Below, piece after piece: positions 26,901 to 38,811 of a stretch of 64,000 nucleotides of DNA (position 1 is its first letter; every line of letters begins with the position of its first letter). The stretch covers positions 16,040,354 to 16,104,353 of the forward strand of contig NC_045139.1 of NCBI RefSeq assembly GCF_008831285.2. The letters are read 5' to 3'. A program made the position numbers and the translations under genes. The DNA is from Nymphaea colorata (taxonomy: Eukaryota; Streptophyta; Magnoliopsida; Nymphaeales; Nymphaeaceae). The notes under the pieces are model-generated. The model searched no databases. It was not told the origin of the DNA and saw only the letters and a program-made list of their open reading frames with translations.

Positions 26901-28979
26901 TGAAACAAATTCTGATACTGTTGAAGCAAGAGAAGGTTACAAAGTTCAGAAGATTGCGTAACTAAGGATGTTTAGAAGGACAATTGATTTGTTCGAATGA
27001 GTACATAGTTCACCAAAAACTTGTACAATTCATGAGCATCACACAGCAAGCTGAGAAACATAAATGATGGACAGCGACAAATAAAGAAGTACAAGCATTA
27101 CAAGAGGTATTATGAATAGTTACAAGCAAAAATATAGTACCCTCTGAGTTGTGCTGCTTTCCTAATCATATGTATCCATATGTTAGATTATCCACAAAAA
27201 TTGCACTTAGGAATGAGGAATGAGTATGATTTCAATTACAAAAAAATCAGAAGATTCCACAACTAAGGATGTTTAGAAGGACAATTGATCATATTGAACT
27301 TGTTTGAATGAGTACATAGTTCACCAAAAACTTGTACAAATCATGAGCATCACACATCAAGCTGAGAAACATAAATGCTGTACACAGGCAAATAAAGAAA
27401 TACAAGCATTACAAAACGTAGTATGAATAGTTATAAGCAAAAATAACCCTCTGTGTTGTGCCTCTTTCCCATCCTATGTATCCATATGTAAGATTAGCCA
27501 CAAAAATTGCAGTTACGAATGAGGAATGATTATGATTTCCAACACAAAGTATGGTATGAATCTGACATCAGAAATTCCAAAACAAATTCGCCTAACAATA
27601 ATATACTTACGGATGGGTGCACAAAAAATTTACTTACAGCTTACACTGGATTTAACAATTACTCTTCTTTACTTGCTGTTGGTCTCATGTCATTGTTTAT
27701 GTAATAAAGACCAGGTCTCAATGCAAGCAAAGATATTAAGTACTGAAACCTAGAAGGTTAGGGTTGCCAAGGCAGAACCATGGAAGGTTTCACGCATGCT
27801 GTTGATACATTTGGAGCATAGCTATACAGAATTTTGAACATCGTTTGATATAGAGTGAACCGTGTATATCCAATTTTCCTGTAAATACAAAATTCTTATT
27901 CCATCTCGTCATCTAAGTGCTGCACTGTCATTAGAGAATAAAGCAGCCAACATATAGCTCTTGACTCCCCTCCCACATAAACACCTATCAGGGATGCGGA
28001 AGCTGATGCCTGACTTATAACTGCCTCTTTTCTTGAAAAAAATCAGTTTTTCCTTCAACATCTCAGCTGAAGACAAAAAACTGCAAGTCATCTAGAACAT
28101 TGATAATCACAACCTGCTATCTCAAAAATCAGGTATTGTCCGGTCTTTACTGTCATCAACAACGCGTACCATGGTACTAGAAGCATTTTACAATGCTTCA
28201 AGTTCCAATCGTCCCGCCCTAGTCGACACTACAAGTGGATGCAACTTCAGATGCTGATTAATAAACACTCGTTTCTGTGATGAAAAATGGTTACAACTCC
28301 GATGGTTGCCCTCAAAAATGCATGTTGGCAGGTCGAGCCACCAGAAAGCAAACCCGTCGGTAAGAAAAAGGCATAAGCAGAATTCTGCGTGTCATAGGCG
28401 TGCATTCTGCCAAGGATTGAGGAAAAAATAACAACGTCTTACTGAACACAGGAAAAGTAACTCAACACAATTGAAAACATAGCCAAGATCTTCGCCTTCT
28501 CAAACTACATAATCACACAACAAGTCGACCAGCGACCGGTTTATTAAGACGTGCAACAGAATTGATTGCAACTGTTCATGAAGCGCATTTATTTAGTTGA
28601 TGAGACAGAGAGAGACAGAGAGAGAGAGAGAGAGATGACATGATGGTATCATAGGAAAAATTAATCGCGACCACACTCAGGGACAACGGCACAGAGAAGC
28701 CAGAAAAGGGAAAGGTACCTGGGTGGGGAGATAACGGAGGACGTTAGCTTGGTTTCCCCTCCACAGGGAGAGAATGCCCTCTTCCCTGAGCACCCTCCTG
28801 AAGCAATCTCTAACTCCACAGTAAGGGTCGCAGAGTTGCCCCCGCTTCTGCAACTCCCCTTGGTTCTGCAACAGCAGCTTCACCCTCTCCATGGGAGCTG
28901 CCGCGCTCTTGGCGACCGCAGCCGCGAACCCACCCATCACGAAATCCGCCACCAAATTCTGTCCCGGGCTGCTGCCCAT
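23920..28979 (-). CDS. ER-ANT1: ADP/ATP carrier of the ER type (ER-ANT1-like)
   Basis: Three exons, 28979-28719, 25192-24821 and 24225-23920, all joined in phase 0, give 312 residues. Three mitochondrial-carrier repeats are seen. Repeat 1 carries PMERVK (29-34). Repeat 2 carries YHLDYARTR (133-141), with His in place of the usual Pro. Repeat 3 carries [11 protein letters not shown], including the RRRMM signature (239-243) that marks adenine nucleotide exchangers. There is no long N-terminal presequence of the kind plant mitochondrial AACs have. This and the YHLD variant match Arabidopsis ER-ANT1 better than AAC1-3. Family knowledge: ER-ANT1 exchanges ATP and ADP, has been placed in the ER membrane, and its loss in Arabidopsis gives a photorespiratory growth defect. 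Assignment to the ER form is by resemblance. Intron 1 is ~3.5 kb and holds a tandem duplication. Confidence 0.9.
26940..27545. repeat. Tandem duplication (~301 bp x2) inside an intron
   Basis: 26940-27240 and 27241-27545 match almost base for base, e.g. actaaggatgtttagaagga at 26961 and 27262, then tcaccaaaaacttgtaca and gaggaatga. It lies in intron 1 of the ADP/ATP carrier gene. Confidence 0.9.
28601..28635 (-). repeat. (CT)n on the coding strand, early in intron 1
   Basis: GA-rich on the plus strand. In the pre-mRNA of the ADP/ATP carrier gene it is a CT tract beginning ~83 bases after the 5' splice site at 28718. Confidence 0.85.
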
Positions 28980-31052
28980 TCTTTCCTTTCTTCTCTTGCC
29001 CTTTCTCTTCTTCTCTAGTATTAGTATTCCGATCTCCTGGTCTTCTGCGCTCGGTGGACAGATTGGTGGTGGTGTTTATTGCAAGCAGCAAGGGGAGGAT
29101 TCAGAAGAGGAAGCATAATAGCGCCAACATGAAGATGGGAACTTGGCTTTTCCTTCTCCTCCTCCTCATTGTTGTCCAATAATGAGACTCAATACCAAAT
29201 CACCCGACCAACGGTACATACACAGACATGTGAAGGCGAGGGAGAGGCGTCCACAACTCTTAATACAGATCAGATCCCGTCCATCTATAGATTTAAGCGG
29301 CAAGAAGAAAACATAGATGAGGGAACCCAAAAATGATCCTGGTCCGCATGAAATACGCCTCCTTTCCCTGTTTCTCCACCAAAAAAATTTCCGGACAATG
29401 GAAATGGAAGGCTAACAGAAGCCACTCCAGGGGGCCCTGCCGAGTTGCCAAAAATAACCGAGCGTTTGTGATACAGACTCCCAAGTTAATCAAAGCTTCA
29501 CAAAAAAGAAAAAGGAAAAAAAAAAAAGATAGAAAAGCATCTAGTCGATGCAGAACCTGACAAAACTTGGTTTCATAAATTTTTCTGCGAGGAGTCCACT
29601 CGATGGCAATCCTGAACAATTCTCACTTGTACTTATAACTTGATAATCTTGTTTATCCGTTCAAAAAGTGGAACTTGAAGCTTTTGCTAATCCAGAAAAA
29701 GGTTTCATGTTGCATTGGACGAATGAAATTTTAACTGCTGTTCATTGTGGAATCAAACAGCGAGGGGACTGATTTTCTTTTATATTGGCAAATTCATCGT
29801 ATAACATGAACAACAAACAATTTTACGCGTTCAAACATCTAATAAACTATCAAAATGGATGAGGGTGACACGCATACAAGTCTGAGAGAAATTCTTTTTA
29901 GTGGCGACGTGGGCTGTATGGGATTGGGTTAGTTGTTTGTGCTTATCTTGCGTATCTTAGGTTGCCACCCTTCTTAAGATATTTGACAATACGTGTTTTA
30001 AGCCTTTGATTTTCGACATCAATTCCTCGAATTTTTCAATGAACCAAAAGCATGTCTAATATTTTGGGGAGATAGAGAAATGGAGGAAGGAGGTTTGACT
30101 CCTAGAATTAAATACTCTTTTTATTCATTTAAAAAAAATACTTAGTTTAAAATTTTGATTTTTCATAAATTTAAATATGCATTCCTATTCATTTAAAAAA
30201 GTACTTGTTTAAAATTTTGATTTTTCATACATTTAAATATGCAAATCGCATGTATACAATTAAAATTAGTGACGACAACCTAATAAGAAATCCAAAAGGC
30301 ACTTTAGCCATAGCCTGTACATAAACTTCTTTTGAGTTCTTATTAGACACTCTAATGTTTACAACTTATTAAGCTAAGGCTTGCTAAGCTAAGGACCACT
30401 GGCAGAGTAGAAAATTTTATCAAATGACGTTTACTTTAATGGGTTGGGTGCATATGGGCATTGAAGTGAGTTTGGTGTGGGCCATGGGCGGAGAGAGGGG
30501 GGGCGCCTAGGCCATAGCCCCACCCTGGCCAATGAAAAAAAAAATACATTGAAAAAAAATAAAATTTTTTAATTCTGCCATATATTTTTTGGATTTGAAT
30601 TCAATTTGGTCTTACCCAGATCCAGAGGTTGGACTGTCGGCCCGCCCCTAAAGAAAATCTTCTGGCTGAACCCAAGTCAAGCTTTTTCCTAATAAAAATT
30701 TTCAAGAAGTGGTGTTAGCTGGCATAAGCAATAAACCACACCAGCCCACATATAGCTCCACAGATCCATCCAATTTAGTGAATATATAATTCAGCGCTTT
30801 AGCCCAATAGAATGAGAATTAAAAAAAAAAAATTATAAACATTAAATTTGAAAGAAAATAAATAAATATGGCTGAACATATGACAATTCTTAGTCGGCCG
30901 ATTTCCATAAGTAACACAATCTTAGGAGGCATGAAAAATAAATCTCAAAGACAATCTCTTCACAAAAGGGACTAAAGCAAAGTAGCAGATTCACTTTAAA
31001 ATGGAACGAATGAGGAACACTTGATCATTAATCAAGAATAGTATACACACGA
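28980..31052. other. 5' flank of the carrier gene and gene-free AT-rich DNA
   Basis: 28980-29110 is pyrimidine-rich on the minus strand, like a 5'UTR of the carrier gene. Beyond it no gene was recognised. 30480-30700 (ggcgcctaggccatagccc and following) resembles degenerate plant transposon sequence, but no coding domain remains. Confidence 0.4.
30123..30243. repeat. Tandem duplication, 64-bp period
   Basis: 30123-30186 and 30187-30243 share attcatttaaaaaa, gtttaaaattttgatttttc and atttaaatatgca. Confidence 0.85.
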
Positions 31053-31158
31053 ACACAACAAGTCAATACTACGTACGTGCCCACCTTAGTGTCAACTGAT
31101 GTTGATGTATATCAGTTGATACTAAGGTGGGCACGTACGTAGTATTGACTTGTTGTGT
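31053..31158. repeat. Near-perfect inverted repeat (48-bp arms, 10-base loop)
   Basis: 31053-31100 is the reverse complement of 31111-31158 with a single mismatch (31091 versus 31120). Weaker pairing extends outwards (gtatacacac / gtgttatata). A transcript of either strand would fold into a ~106-base hairpin. No coding sequence is present. It could be a foldback transposon end pair, a young MITE, or a small-RNA precursor. Confidence 0.95.
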
Positions 31159-31326
31159 GTTATATATATATTTTTTTTGGAGGCAGGCCAAACGATCTGC
31201 GAGTCGGGCCAACAAAAGCGACAGGTCAGCCCAAGAAGAACGATGAGTTGGGCCAAACTAAAAAATTTGATTTTTCAATATAATTTTTTTTCCTGCATTC
31301 CCCCTAGCCATGGCCCAGCCGCCCCG

Positions 31327-31382
31327 CCCCCCCCCCCCCCCCCCCGCCCCTCCTCCCTTATATATATATATATATATATATA
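31327..31382. repeat. C19 homopolymer followed by (TA)n
   Basis: Nineteen consecutive C (31327-31345), a short CT-rich linker, then ~12 TA units (31359-31382). Confidence 0.95.
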
Positions 31383-34300
31383 AAGCAGGTAATAAAATGA
31401 AGAATGAAGGAAAATGTTGACCTTTCTAAGTCTATTTGGCCCAAAATAGATTCATGTCGCAAATAAGCTTCTTAATTAGCATTTAAGCTTTTTGGTTGCA
31501 TAAATATGTAACTTGATGATCTCGAAAATTATCTTTGTGGAATTCCCCTTGGGTATCAGATCACTTGGAGCAAGTTACGAAATTGCTTAATACAGAAACT
31601 CAGTTCAATAATTAGTGGGTCAAATTTGTTTCCCTCTTCACATATTTTGTTGGGGAGGGAGGCAAAGGCTTATTTTCTAAAAAATATGAAAAGCTAATTT
31701 TTCTAAAGTCCAAAAAGGGTCCTCTCCTGTTCCACATTGCAGAGAGCTTGTTCTGTAAATTATTATTATGAATATATGGATACTAACACATTATGGTGAG
31801 TACCCGCTTAGATCCATAGATGTCAACAGGTTAGAAGCTGGCATAGCTAACTTAACCATTCTTAATTAAACAGAGAAAAGCCATAGAGATGAAAATATTA
31901 GCTTCGGGGACAAAATCTTTGCAGCTTCATAGATCAAAAACTTCAAAAATTCAAAAGCTTTCTATGTTTTGGTTTAATTGCTTCTTCTGTTCTTTTAGAA
32001 GTAAGCGATGCACGAGCAATTAGCACCATGTTGGATATGGACATGCTTTCTATTGTTAACTTGTATTACCCTTTCAAAATTGGAATCACCTTGAAGTTCT
32101 TCTTGGTTTGTTAAATTATATTTCATATATTAATAAGATAATATTGCATACAAAGACAAAAGAAGTTTGTCATCGCACTTCCTCATCTATAAATGTCTAC
32201 TTCGAATGAGTTATACCATTTAAGCTAGGATCCTCCTCATCTGACAACCCCATCTTGGCACATCACATGAATCAAACCAGCTACATGCTACCAACCCGAC
32301 CAATTGCACCGTTTTTGGATGAGTAAGAAGAGTATTTCATCTTACCATTCGGATGATAGCCGAAGCTCTCACCATACCTCTCATCTTCATAAGGTACAAG
32401 GTCTGCTTTGAGTATCTCGAAAGTATGGTTCCCACCACATTTCAACTTGCATAATATGTAACCTCTCATTTATAGTATAAAAAGTTGACACCTCAAGGAT
32501 TTAAATCAAGAACTGACTTGCGCCAATCCCATAGAAAACAATCAACTAAGTTTTTGATGCACTACTTTTCAACCTATTCTTTGTAGAAGAAACAAGTGCT
32601 CTCTTTGCCTCACACCAGCCAAATGGGATCAATGGACTCATGTCTCTCTGGATCTTTTAAAAATCAAAAGTTTTAGAAATTTTAGAAAATATTACATCAA
32701 AACCGTGCTTTAGTTTCCAACCGATCCACTTTTCATCCATTTATACCATCAAACCTAGAGATGGGTTCCTTCTCTTTGTGCAATTTCAAAATGTGGAGCC
32801 ATGAGAACAAATGTTATCTGAAATTTTTTAAGACTATGATTAGGCCGTTTTTATACTTACTGGATGTATATATATATATATACAAAGCAAGTGATGTTAT
32901 GGATATGATTTTATATTTTAATAATAAGAGTCTATGTTTCAGCGATTTTCTATTAGAACAGTCAAAAAAATTTGGACCAAACAAAAAGAGAGAGAAAGAG
33001 AGTTTGAGAGTTCAACAACGGCGGGCAAAAAGTTGGTGGTAGTGTAAGGTGATGTATGGTGACACTGAGGGCGATGTATGGAAGCTATCTAAGTCTATGA
33101 TAATGACACAAAATGGGTTCAACCACACGTTCAGCTTTAAGAGATAGTTTGACGTCAGCAACAAGTTGTTTTAGTTTTATGAATTAATCAACAAAATTAA
33201 GGTAGATGAATGAAACACAGTGTTATAATGTATTATGAACATGTCTCAATTTGTTCAATAGGTTCATGAAATAGTAACAGTTGTTTAAAAGCTTTAAAAT
33301 AAAAATAAGGTTTTACTAAAGAAGAATCACAAGGGACTAAGGAGAATATGAGCGTTAAACTTTTTTGTAAGGGCTGAACAGTATTTTCAAAATTTTTATG
33401 AGGCCTGGAGAATTTTTTTTTTTAATTTTTACTGCGGTCAAATTTAAAATTAAATTAGTAAATCTTATTTTTGCAAAATGTGAGGAAGTTCCCTCCGTTT
33501 GAATATGGTGAAAACTAGACAACCATATTTTAACTAGTGCGTTGGTAATAACTTAATATGAGGCCCTTTCTGATCAAAGGGTGCTTTTTTTTTTTAAGAA
33601 CATTTTCCCTTTTGTTTAAGGATATTTTTTTGATACTTTCATCTTCATAGAAAAAATATTTTTTTTTTCTTTTTCAAATAATTGTGTACTTGAAACTCCA
33701 AGGGTTGAGAAGAAGGCCAGAACTTTACCAACCAATTTCAATTGGAGGACGTAGTCAAGTGTGACATGCGTGATAAGAGATGATCATAAAAACCTATAAT
33801 TTGAAATACATTTAAGGTTTATATTCGACAGAAGAGATAAGTGAAGACTTCGTGGGACATGAAGAGATATAGGTGGAGACTCCATGGGACGTATGTCCCA
33901 CGGAGCTCAATCTGAACTCTTGGTCATAGTCGACTTGGGTCAAGTTATATGAGACAACCCCATAAAATTTGGGTCGCTACTTTAAAACCAATTAAAAATG
34001 TGTTAGCTATATATTTAATGCCTCATAAAAAAAATAAATCTTGTTTCACTCTTGCTCATACTACAATTAATTGCATTGAAAAAAATATCGGATTTAAAGG
34101 TCTGATGTTTAATTTTAAAATTCTAAACATTTTTTATGAAAGCCATCAAATAGTTATTTGAAAAAGAAAAAAAATTATATAAAAGTTGGGAAAAAAGAAA
34201 AGGAGAGAGAGAGAGAATGATTGAAGAAGAGAGTCTGATCATAAATGGAGTTTTTAAATCACGAGGAATCAGACACCTCATAAAATCTAACTTGGAAGGC

Positions 34301-34621
34301 CGCCATATTATATATATAAAAGAAAAAAAAAAACTATATCTTCAAAACTAAAACCGCGTGACCACTTGCTCCTTGCCCGCGGGGTCCACCCACCAACCGA
34401 AGCCTGGCCATGTGCGATTTTAACTTTTTAAATCACCGACCGACACGTTAACAATATTTTCAAATGCTACCAGTAACGGAACTCGTGTGCACGAACCTGA
34501 ATTAAGAAATTTTCCGTTTAAGGGCTTACCTACAAAAATATGCCCCGAATGATGTTTCTCTTATCAACCGGAATCCTCACTCTAATTCACATTACATCAT
34601 GAATCTTTTTACGCTTTTCAC

Positions 34622-34687
34622 ATAGCTCATGTTATCTTACGGAACTTTATACATATAGTTCATGTTATCTTACGGAACGTTATACTT
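34622..34687. repeat. Tandem duplication, 33-bp period
   Basis: 34622-34654 and 34655-34687 share catgttatcttacggaac and ttatac. Confidence 0.9.
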
Positions 34688-34928
34688 CTCGCTTATCTTA
34701 GAGCTTAAAAAAAGAAAATACTCTAGTGCCGCTGCATTTATCTATGACGGGTTTGTTGTGAGCAATGGCGAAAGTTGGCCATTGTTTGAGAGCAGGCTTG
34801 TATCAGAGAAAATGGAAAGCATGAAGCCCATTTTTAGGTTACGGCAAAAAGCGTAAGCCTCAAACAAAACATCTCAAATAAACCGAACTAAGTATATACT
34901 TCCAAGTCCTCTAAAATAAGGATAATGT

Positions 34929-35014
34929 TTTTCACTTTCAAATTCCTTGGAAGATAACTAATAATAAAAAATTTTCACTTTCAAATTCCTTGGAAGATAC
35001 TAATAATAATAAAA
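34929..35014. repeat. Tandem duplication, 43-bp period
   Basis: 34929-34971 and 34972-35014 share ttcactttcaaattccttgg and aagata(a)ctaataata. Confidence 0.9.
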
Positions 35015-35491
35015 ATTTTAGAGTTAAAAGGGTTGATTTAAGACATAGGTAGGAAGCGAGACACCATCAACACAAAAATAATACTTACTAATATCAAACT
35101 GACAACTGAACTTTCACCTCTATTTCAATGTGATCAACTATGCTATGCTATGCTTCTTTTAACATAAATCTCAATGCAAACAACTATGTTATGCCCCTTA
35201 ATATAAATTTCAATAGATGATAAATTATGCAGTTAAATTGCACACTGATTAACTTCTCCCCCCTTGGGCTCTCGGTCCACCTACCAACCGCACCCAACCG
35301 ACCCCAACCAAACACACATGACATGGGGCCCGCCTCCCACCAAACAGCGTGGTCCCCACCTCCTTGTACTGGGGACGAGACGCGCCACCTTAGCTATTGT
35401 TGGGCCCCACCACCGCGACTATTGGATGGTTGGTAGCATCACCAACCGAGTCGGGCACTGCAGTGGCTGGTGCAAAGGATGCAGGAGGAGC

Positions 35492-35498
35492 TATAAAT
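35492..35498 (+). promoter_or_regulatory. TATA box of the SAM synthetase gene
   Basis: TATAAAT in a GC-rich setting (gagctataaattcggtgg), ~100 bases before the 5'UTR splice donor at 35598. Transcription would be expected to start near 35520-35530. Confidence 0.65.
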
Positions 35499-35597
35499 TC
35501 GGTGGTCCGCTCAAGGGGATTCCTCACCCTCTAAACTTCAAAGATCATAGTTCCTGAGATCTGAGGAAGCAGTTGCCCGATCGTCTTTGTCAAGGAG

Positions 35598-36181
35598 GTA
35601 TGTGCTTTCTGCAATTTCTTACAGGATCTCTTTTCCTCTGTTCCTTGTTCTGTTCTGTGCTGTAGTCTCCGCTTTCGGGCAGCTGTTTAGTGAAGTCTGA
35701 GAAAGGATTATTGGTTCCTGAACCCAAAGTTCAGGTATCGATATCCAATTGTTCATAAGCACCATGTACAGGTGCAATTTCTTCACCTTCCTCAGACAGG
35801 GATAGAGGCAGAACAGAGTCAGAATTTTCAGTTCTACGCTGAAATAACACCCACTTTGTTGTTTAAGCTTCAAGATTCTAGTTCGATGTGCGGATAGGAT
35901 TTTTTTTAGTGACACAAGTACTTGCATGCACGAAAAAGGACCATACCAATGTCTTGAGACGAGTAATTACTCTTAATTGTATTGACTGTAGGCTATAATT
36001 TGCTTAGTGTACTTCCGTTCTTGATCATAAGCTCACAGAAACCGCTTATGATTTTGTCGAGTGCCAATTATGTATTCTGGCCGGCAGATCTCATCCCCTA
36101 GATATCAAATTTGGCCAATTATTTCCACTTCCTTGGAATACTTTTCTGATTGAAGCATTCTTTTATGTCTCCCACGAGCAG
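35598..36181 (+). other. 5'UTR intron of the SAM synthetase gene
   Basis: Donor caaggag|gtatgt at 35598 and acceptor cacgagcag ending at 36181, so the start codon is the first triplet of exon 2. The 584-base intron is T-rich. A leader intron in front of an intronless CDS is a known arrangement for plant SAM synthetases and often raises expression. That it does so here is inference. Confidence 0.75.
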
Positions 36182-37357
36182 ATGGACACCTTCCTCTTCA
36201 CCTCCGAGTCTGTCAATGAGGGCCATCCTGACAAGCTCTGCGATCAGGTATCAGATGCCATACTTGATGCCTGCCTGGAACAGGATCCTGACAGCAAGGT
36301 TGCATGTGAAACGTGCACCAAGACAAACATGGTGATGGTATTTGGTGAGATCACCACCAAGGCAAACATCAACTATGAAAAGATTGTTAGAGACACCTGC
36401 AGGGAGATTGGATTCGTCTCTGCTGATGTTGGCCTCGACGCAGACCACTGCAATGTCCTGGTGAACATCGAGCAGCAAAGTCCAGACATTGCTCAAGGTG
36501 TGCATGGCCACCTTACCAAGAAGCCAGAGGAGATTGGAGCTGGAGACCAAGGCCACATGTTCGGGTATGCAACCGATGAGACACCTGAACTCATGCCCCT
36601 CACCCATGTCCTGGCGACAAAGCTCGGTGCAAAACTCACAGAAGTCAGAAAGAATGGAACCTGTCCATGGCTGAGGCCTGATGGCAAGACACAGGTCACT
36701 GTTGAGTACAAAAATGAAGGGGGTGCCATGGTCCCACTTAGAGTTCACACTGTTCTCATCTCCACACAGCATGACGAAACAGTCACAAACGATAAGATAG
36801 CAGCAGATTTGAAAGAACATGTGATCAAACCTGTTGTTCCATCAGAATATCTTGATGAGAAAACCATATTTCACCTGAACCCATCCGGCCGATTTGTCAT
36901 TGGGGGACCTCATGGTGATGCAGGCCTTACTGGTAGGAAGATCATTATTGACACCTATGGAGGATGGGGTGCACATGGAGGTGGTGCATTCTCTGGAAAG
37001 GACCCAACCAAGGTTGACAGAAGTGGCGCCTACATTGTTAGGCAGGCAGCAAAGAGTGTGGTGGCATCAGGCCTCGCTCGCCGTTGCCTAGTGCAGGTCT
37101 CCTATGCCATTGGTGTGCCTGAGCCGCTCTCTGTCTTTGTGGATACCTACAAGACAGGCAAAATCCCAGACAAGGATATACTGGCCCTGATCAAGGAGAA
37201 CTTTGATTTCAGGCCAGGGATGATCTCTATCAATTTGGATCTGAAGAGGGGAGGCAATTTCAGGTTCCAAAAGACTGCTGCCTATGGCCATTTTGGACGC
37301 GATGATGCAGATTTCACATGGGAGATCGTTAAGCCACTCAAGTGGGAAAAGGCCTAA
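36182..37357 (+). CDS. SAMS: S-adenosylmethionine synthetase
   Basis: One uninterrupted exon of 391 residues, the usual length for plant SAM synthetases. It makes S-adenosylmethionine from methionine and ATP, in the cytosol/nucleus by family knowledge, feeding methylation, ethylene, polyamine and nicotianamine synthesis. Visible hallmarks: GHPDK near the N-terminus (14-18, ATP/methionine site), the [11 protein letters not shown] signature (119-129), the glycine-rich P-loop-like signature [17 protein letters not shown] (266-282), and the conserved [16 protein letters not shown] stretch. The start is set by the upstream splice acceptor lying directly before ATG. The coding sequence is GC-richer than its flanks, as for a highly expressed housekeeping gene. 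Which paralogue class it belongs to was not determined. Confidence 0.98.
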   Translation: MDTFLFTSESVNEGHPDKLCDQVSDAILDACLEQDPDSKVACETCTKTNMVMVFGEITTKANINYEKIVRDTCREIGFVSADVGLDADHCNVLVNIEQQSPDIAQGVHGHLTKKPEEIGAGDQGHMFGYATDETPELMPLTHVLATKLGAKLTEVRKNGTCPWLRPDGKTQVTVEYKNEGGAMVPLRVHTVLISTQHDETVTNDKIAADLKEHVIKPVVPSEYLDEKTIFHLNPSGRFVIGGPHGDAGLTGRKIIIDTYGGWGAHGGGAFSGKDPTKVDRSGAYIVRQAAKSVVASGLARRCLVQVSYAIGVPEPLSVFVDTYKTGKIPDKDILALIKENFDFRPGMISINLDLKRGGNFRFQKTAAYGHFGRDDADFTWEIVKPLKWEKA

Positions 37358-38811
37358 AGTTAAACCTTTCTTACTGCTATATGCACTCAGAGTGCACAAA
37401 GTATTGGTCCATGGTGTGCCTGTTATTCTCTTTTCCCATTTTTCATGTTTTTGCCTCATTGAAATAATTGTGCAAGTGAGATGTCTTGTTTGGGAGTAAA
37501 GCAGAGCGGAAAGAAAGAGCATTTGTATTGAGAAAAACCAGTCTGATCAGGCTATCAGACATAATTATGTAACATTTACTGGTTTTTCAGTTTTATCCTA
37601 ATAATAGCATTTACATTAATCAGTTCGAGTGTGAGAAAGTCTACAGATACCCAAGGACAACTGCAGAGACAGGGTTGCAGCAACAGGGGACAAATAGATA
37701 GAGGCTAATGGTATCAATAATGTAGGCATGCAATTAGCCACGTGATTATCTTTAAAAAGGCATAGCAGTTTCTACATTGAAATTTTTTCCTGATGAGAGC
37801 TATGGATATGGTCCTTGTTCCTCTGTAGTCAAACTGCCTGAAGAAAGTGATGGAAGTTCTTTTATCTGTAATCTTCAGCACAAGAGTTTCCTCCAAACTA
37901 TCCAATGAGGTCCAAAATTCAGTTACTCATCAGCAACTGAAGCAAAAATGATCATAGTTCTTGAATTTATGAGCTTTTTCAGCTTTAATAATGGTGCTCT
38001 ACCCAGTTGTCATCACACGATTGTTGTTGTGCAACTACACCCAAGTTAGTTGTGAACAAGTGATGCTCATTTTTCAGGCTCGAACATCTTCAGTTCATTC
38101 TTTTCTTACTTTAAATGGTTGCTTTGTCATGTGTTATATTTGCTTGAAACTAGCCCAAGCTACCCTGACATCCAATGCTTATAGCTAAGGAAATATGGAT
38201 GTTGCAAATCAATTACATTTTGTGAGTCCAGGGAGAATCCCCTGATCACAACATATGATACGAGAGAAGGTAGAACAAGTACATGACCATGTGAAAAGAA
38301 AGTTGTAAGGGGTTGTTTATTTGCTTGTCATTCTTTTCCTAAAGTGCTGTTGCAGTAACTCAATCAACAAAGCCATTCATGTCTAGCTCTGTTTCCTTCT
38401 GTTCTGTATGGCAATATGTTGCCGTCAAAGGAACCAAAAACTTTGGGACTTCCCATTTATTTTTCTTGTTCCTAAATGAATGACAGGTACAAGCAGGCAA
38501 AGGCAAAGCACTGCAGCAGGCTCGACTAATATCAGGACAGAAGAAAAAGGATGTGGAGCAGAGAATATGATGCCATTTAAAAGAGTGGTGGCTTATCAAG
38601 GAAACAGACGTTCTTGACCCGCTTCTTGTAGCACTTTCTTCTCTTGAATTTTGGAGAAAAAATTCTTCGACTTGTACCCAGCAGCCCTTTTCTTCTCCAG
38701 GCATTTGAACTATGTAAAAGAACAGTACTACAAGCACCATAGACCACTTCATCCAGAAAGAGAGAAAAAGAAAAAGAAAAAAAGAGCATTGTAATGAACC
38801 AACTTTTTGAA
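37358..38811. other. Converging 3' regions (SAM synthetase and PAN gene)
   Basis: The two flanking genes converge here. 37358-~37620 is likely the SAM synthetase 3'UTR, and the ~250 bases before 38812 likely the 3'UTR of the minus-strand gene. No other gene seen. Confidence 0.5.

Larger units (their letters stand above)
31383..35490. other. Gene-free AT-rich region
   Basis: No gene recognised on either strand. Short tandem duplications are listed separately. 34350-34450 and 35260-35460 are GC-richer; the latter is the upstream promoter region of the SAM synthetase gene. Confidence 0.5.

Noticed and set aside
23920-28979. Mitochondrial ADP/ATP carrier (AAC1-3 type)
   Set aside because: No N-terminal presequence, exon 1 starts directly at the first helix, and the YHLD variant points to the ER form.
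36251-36820. 189-codon minus-strand frame
   Set aside because: Antisense shadow of the SAM synthetase coding region, a common effect of its codon use.
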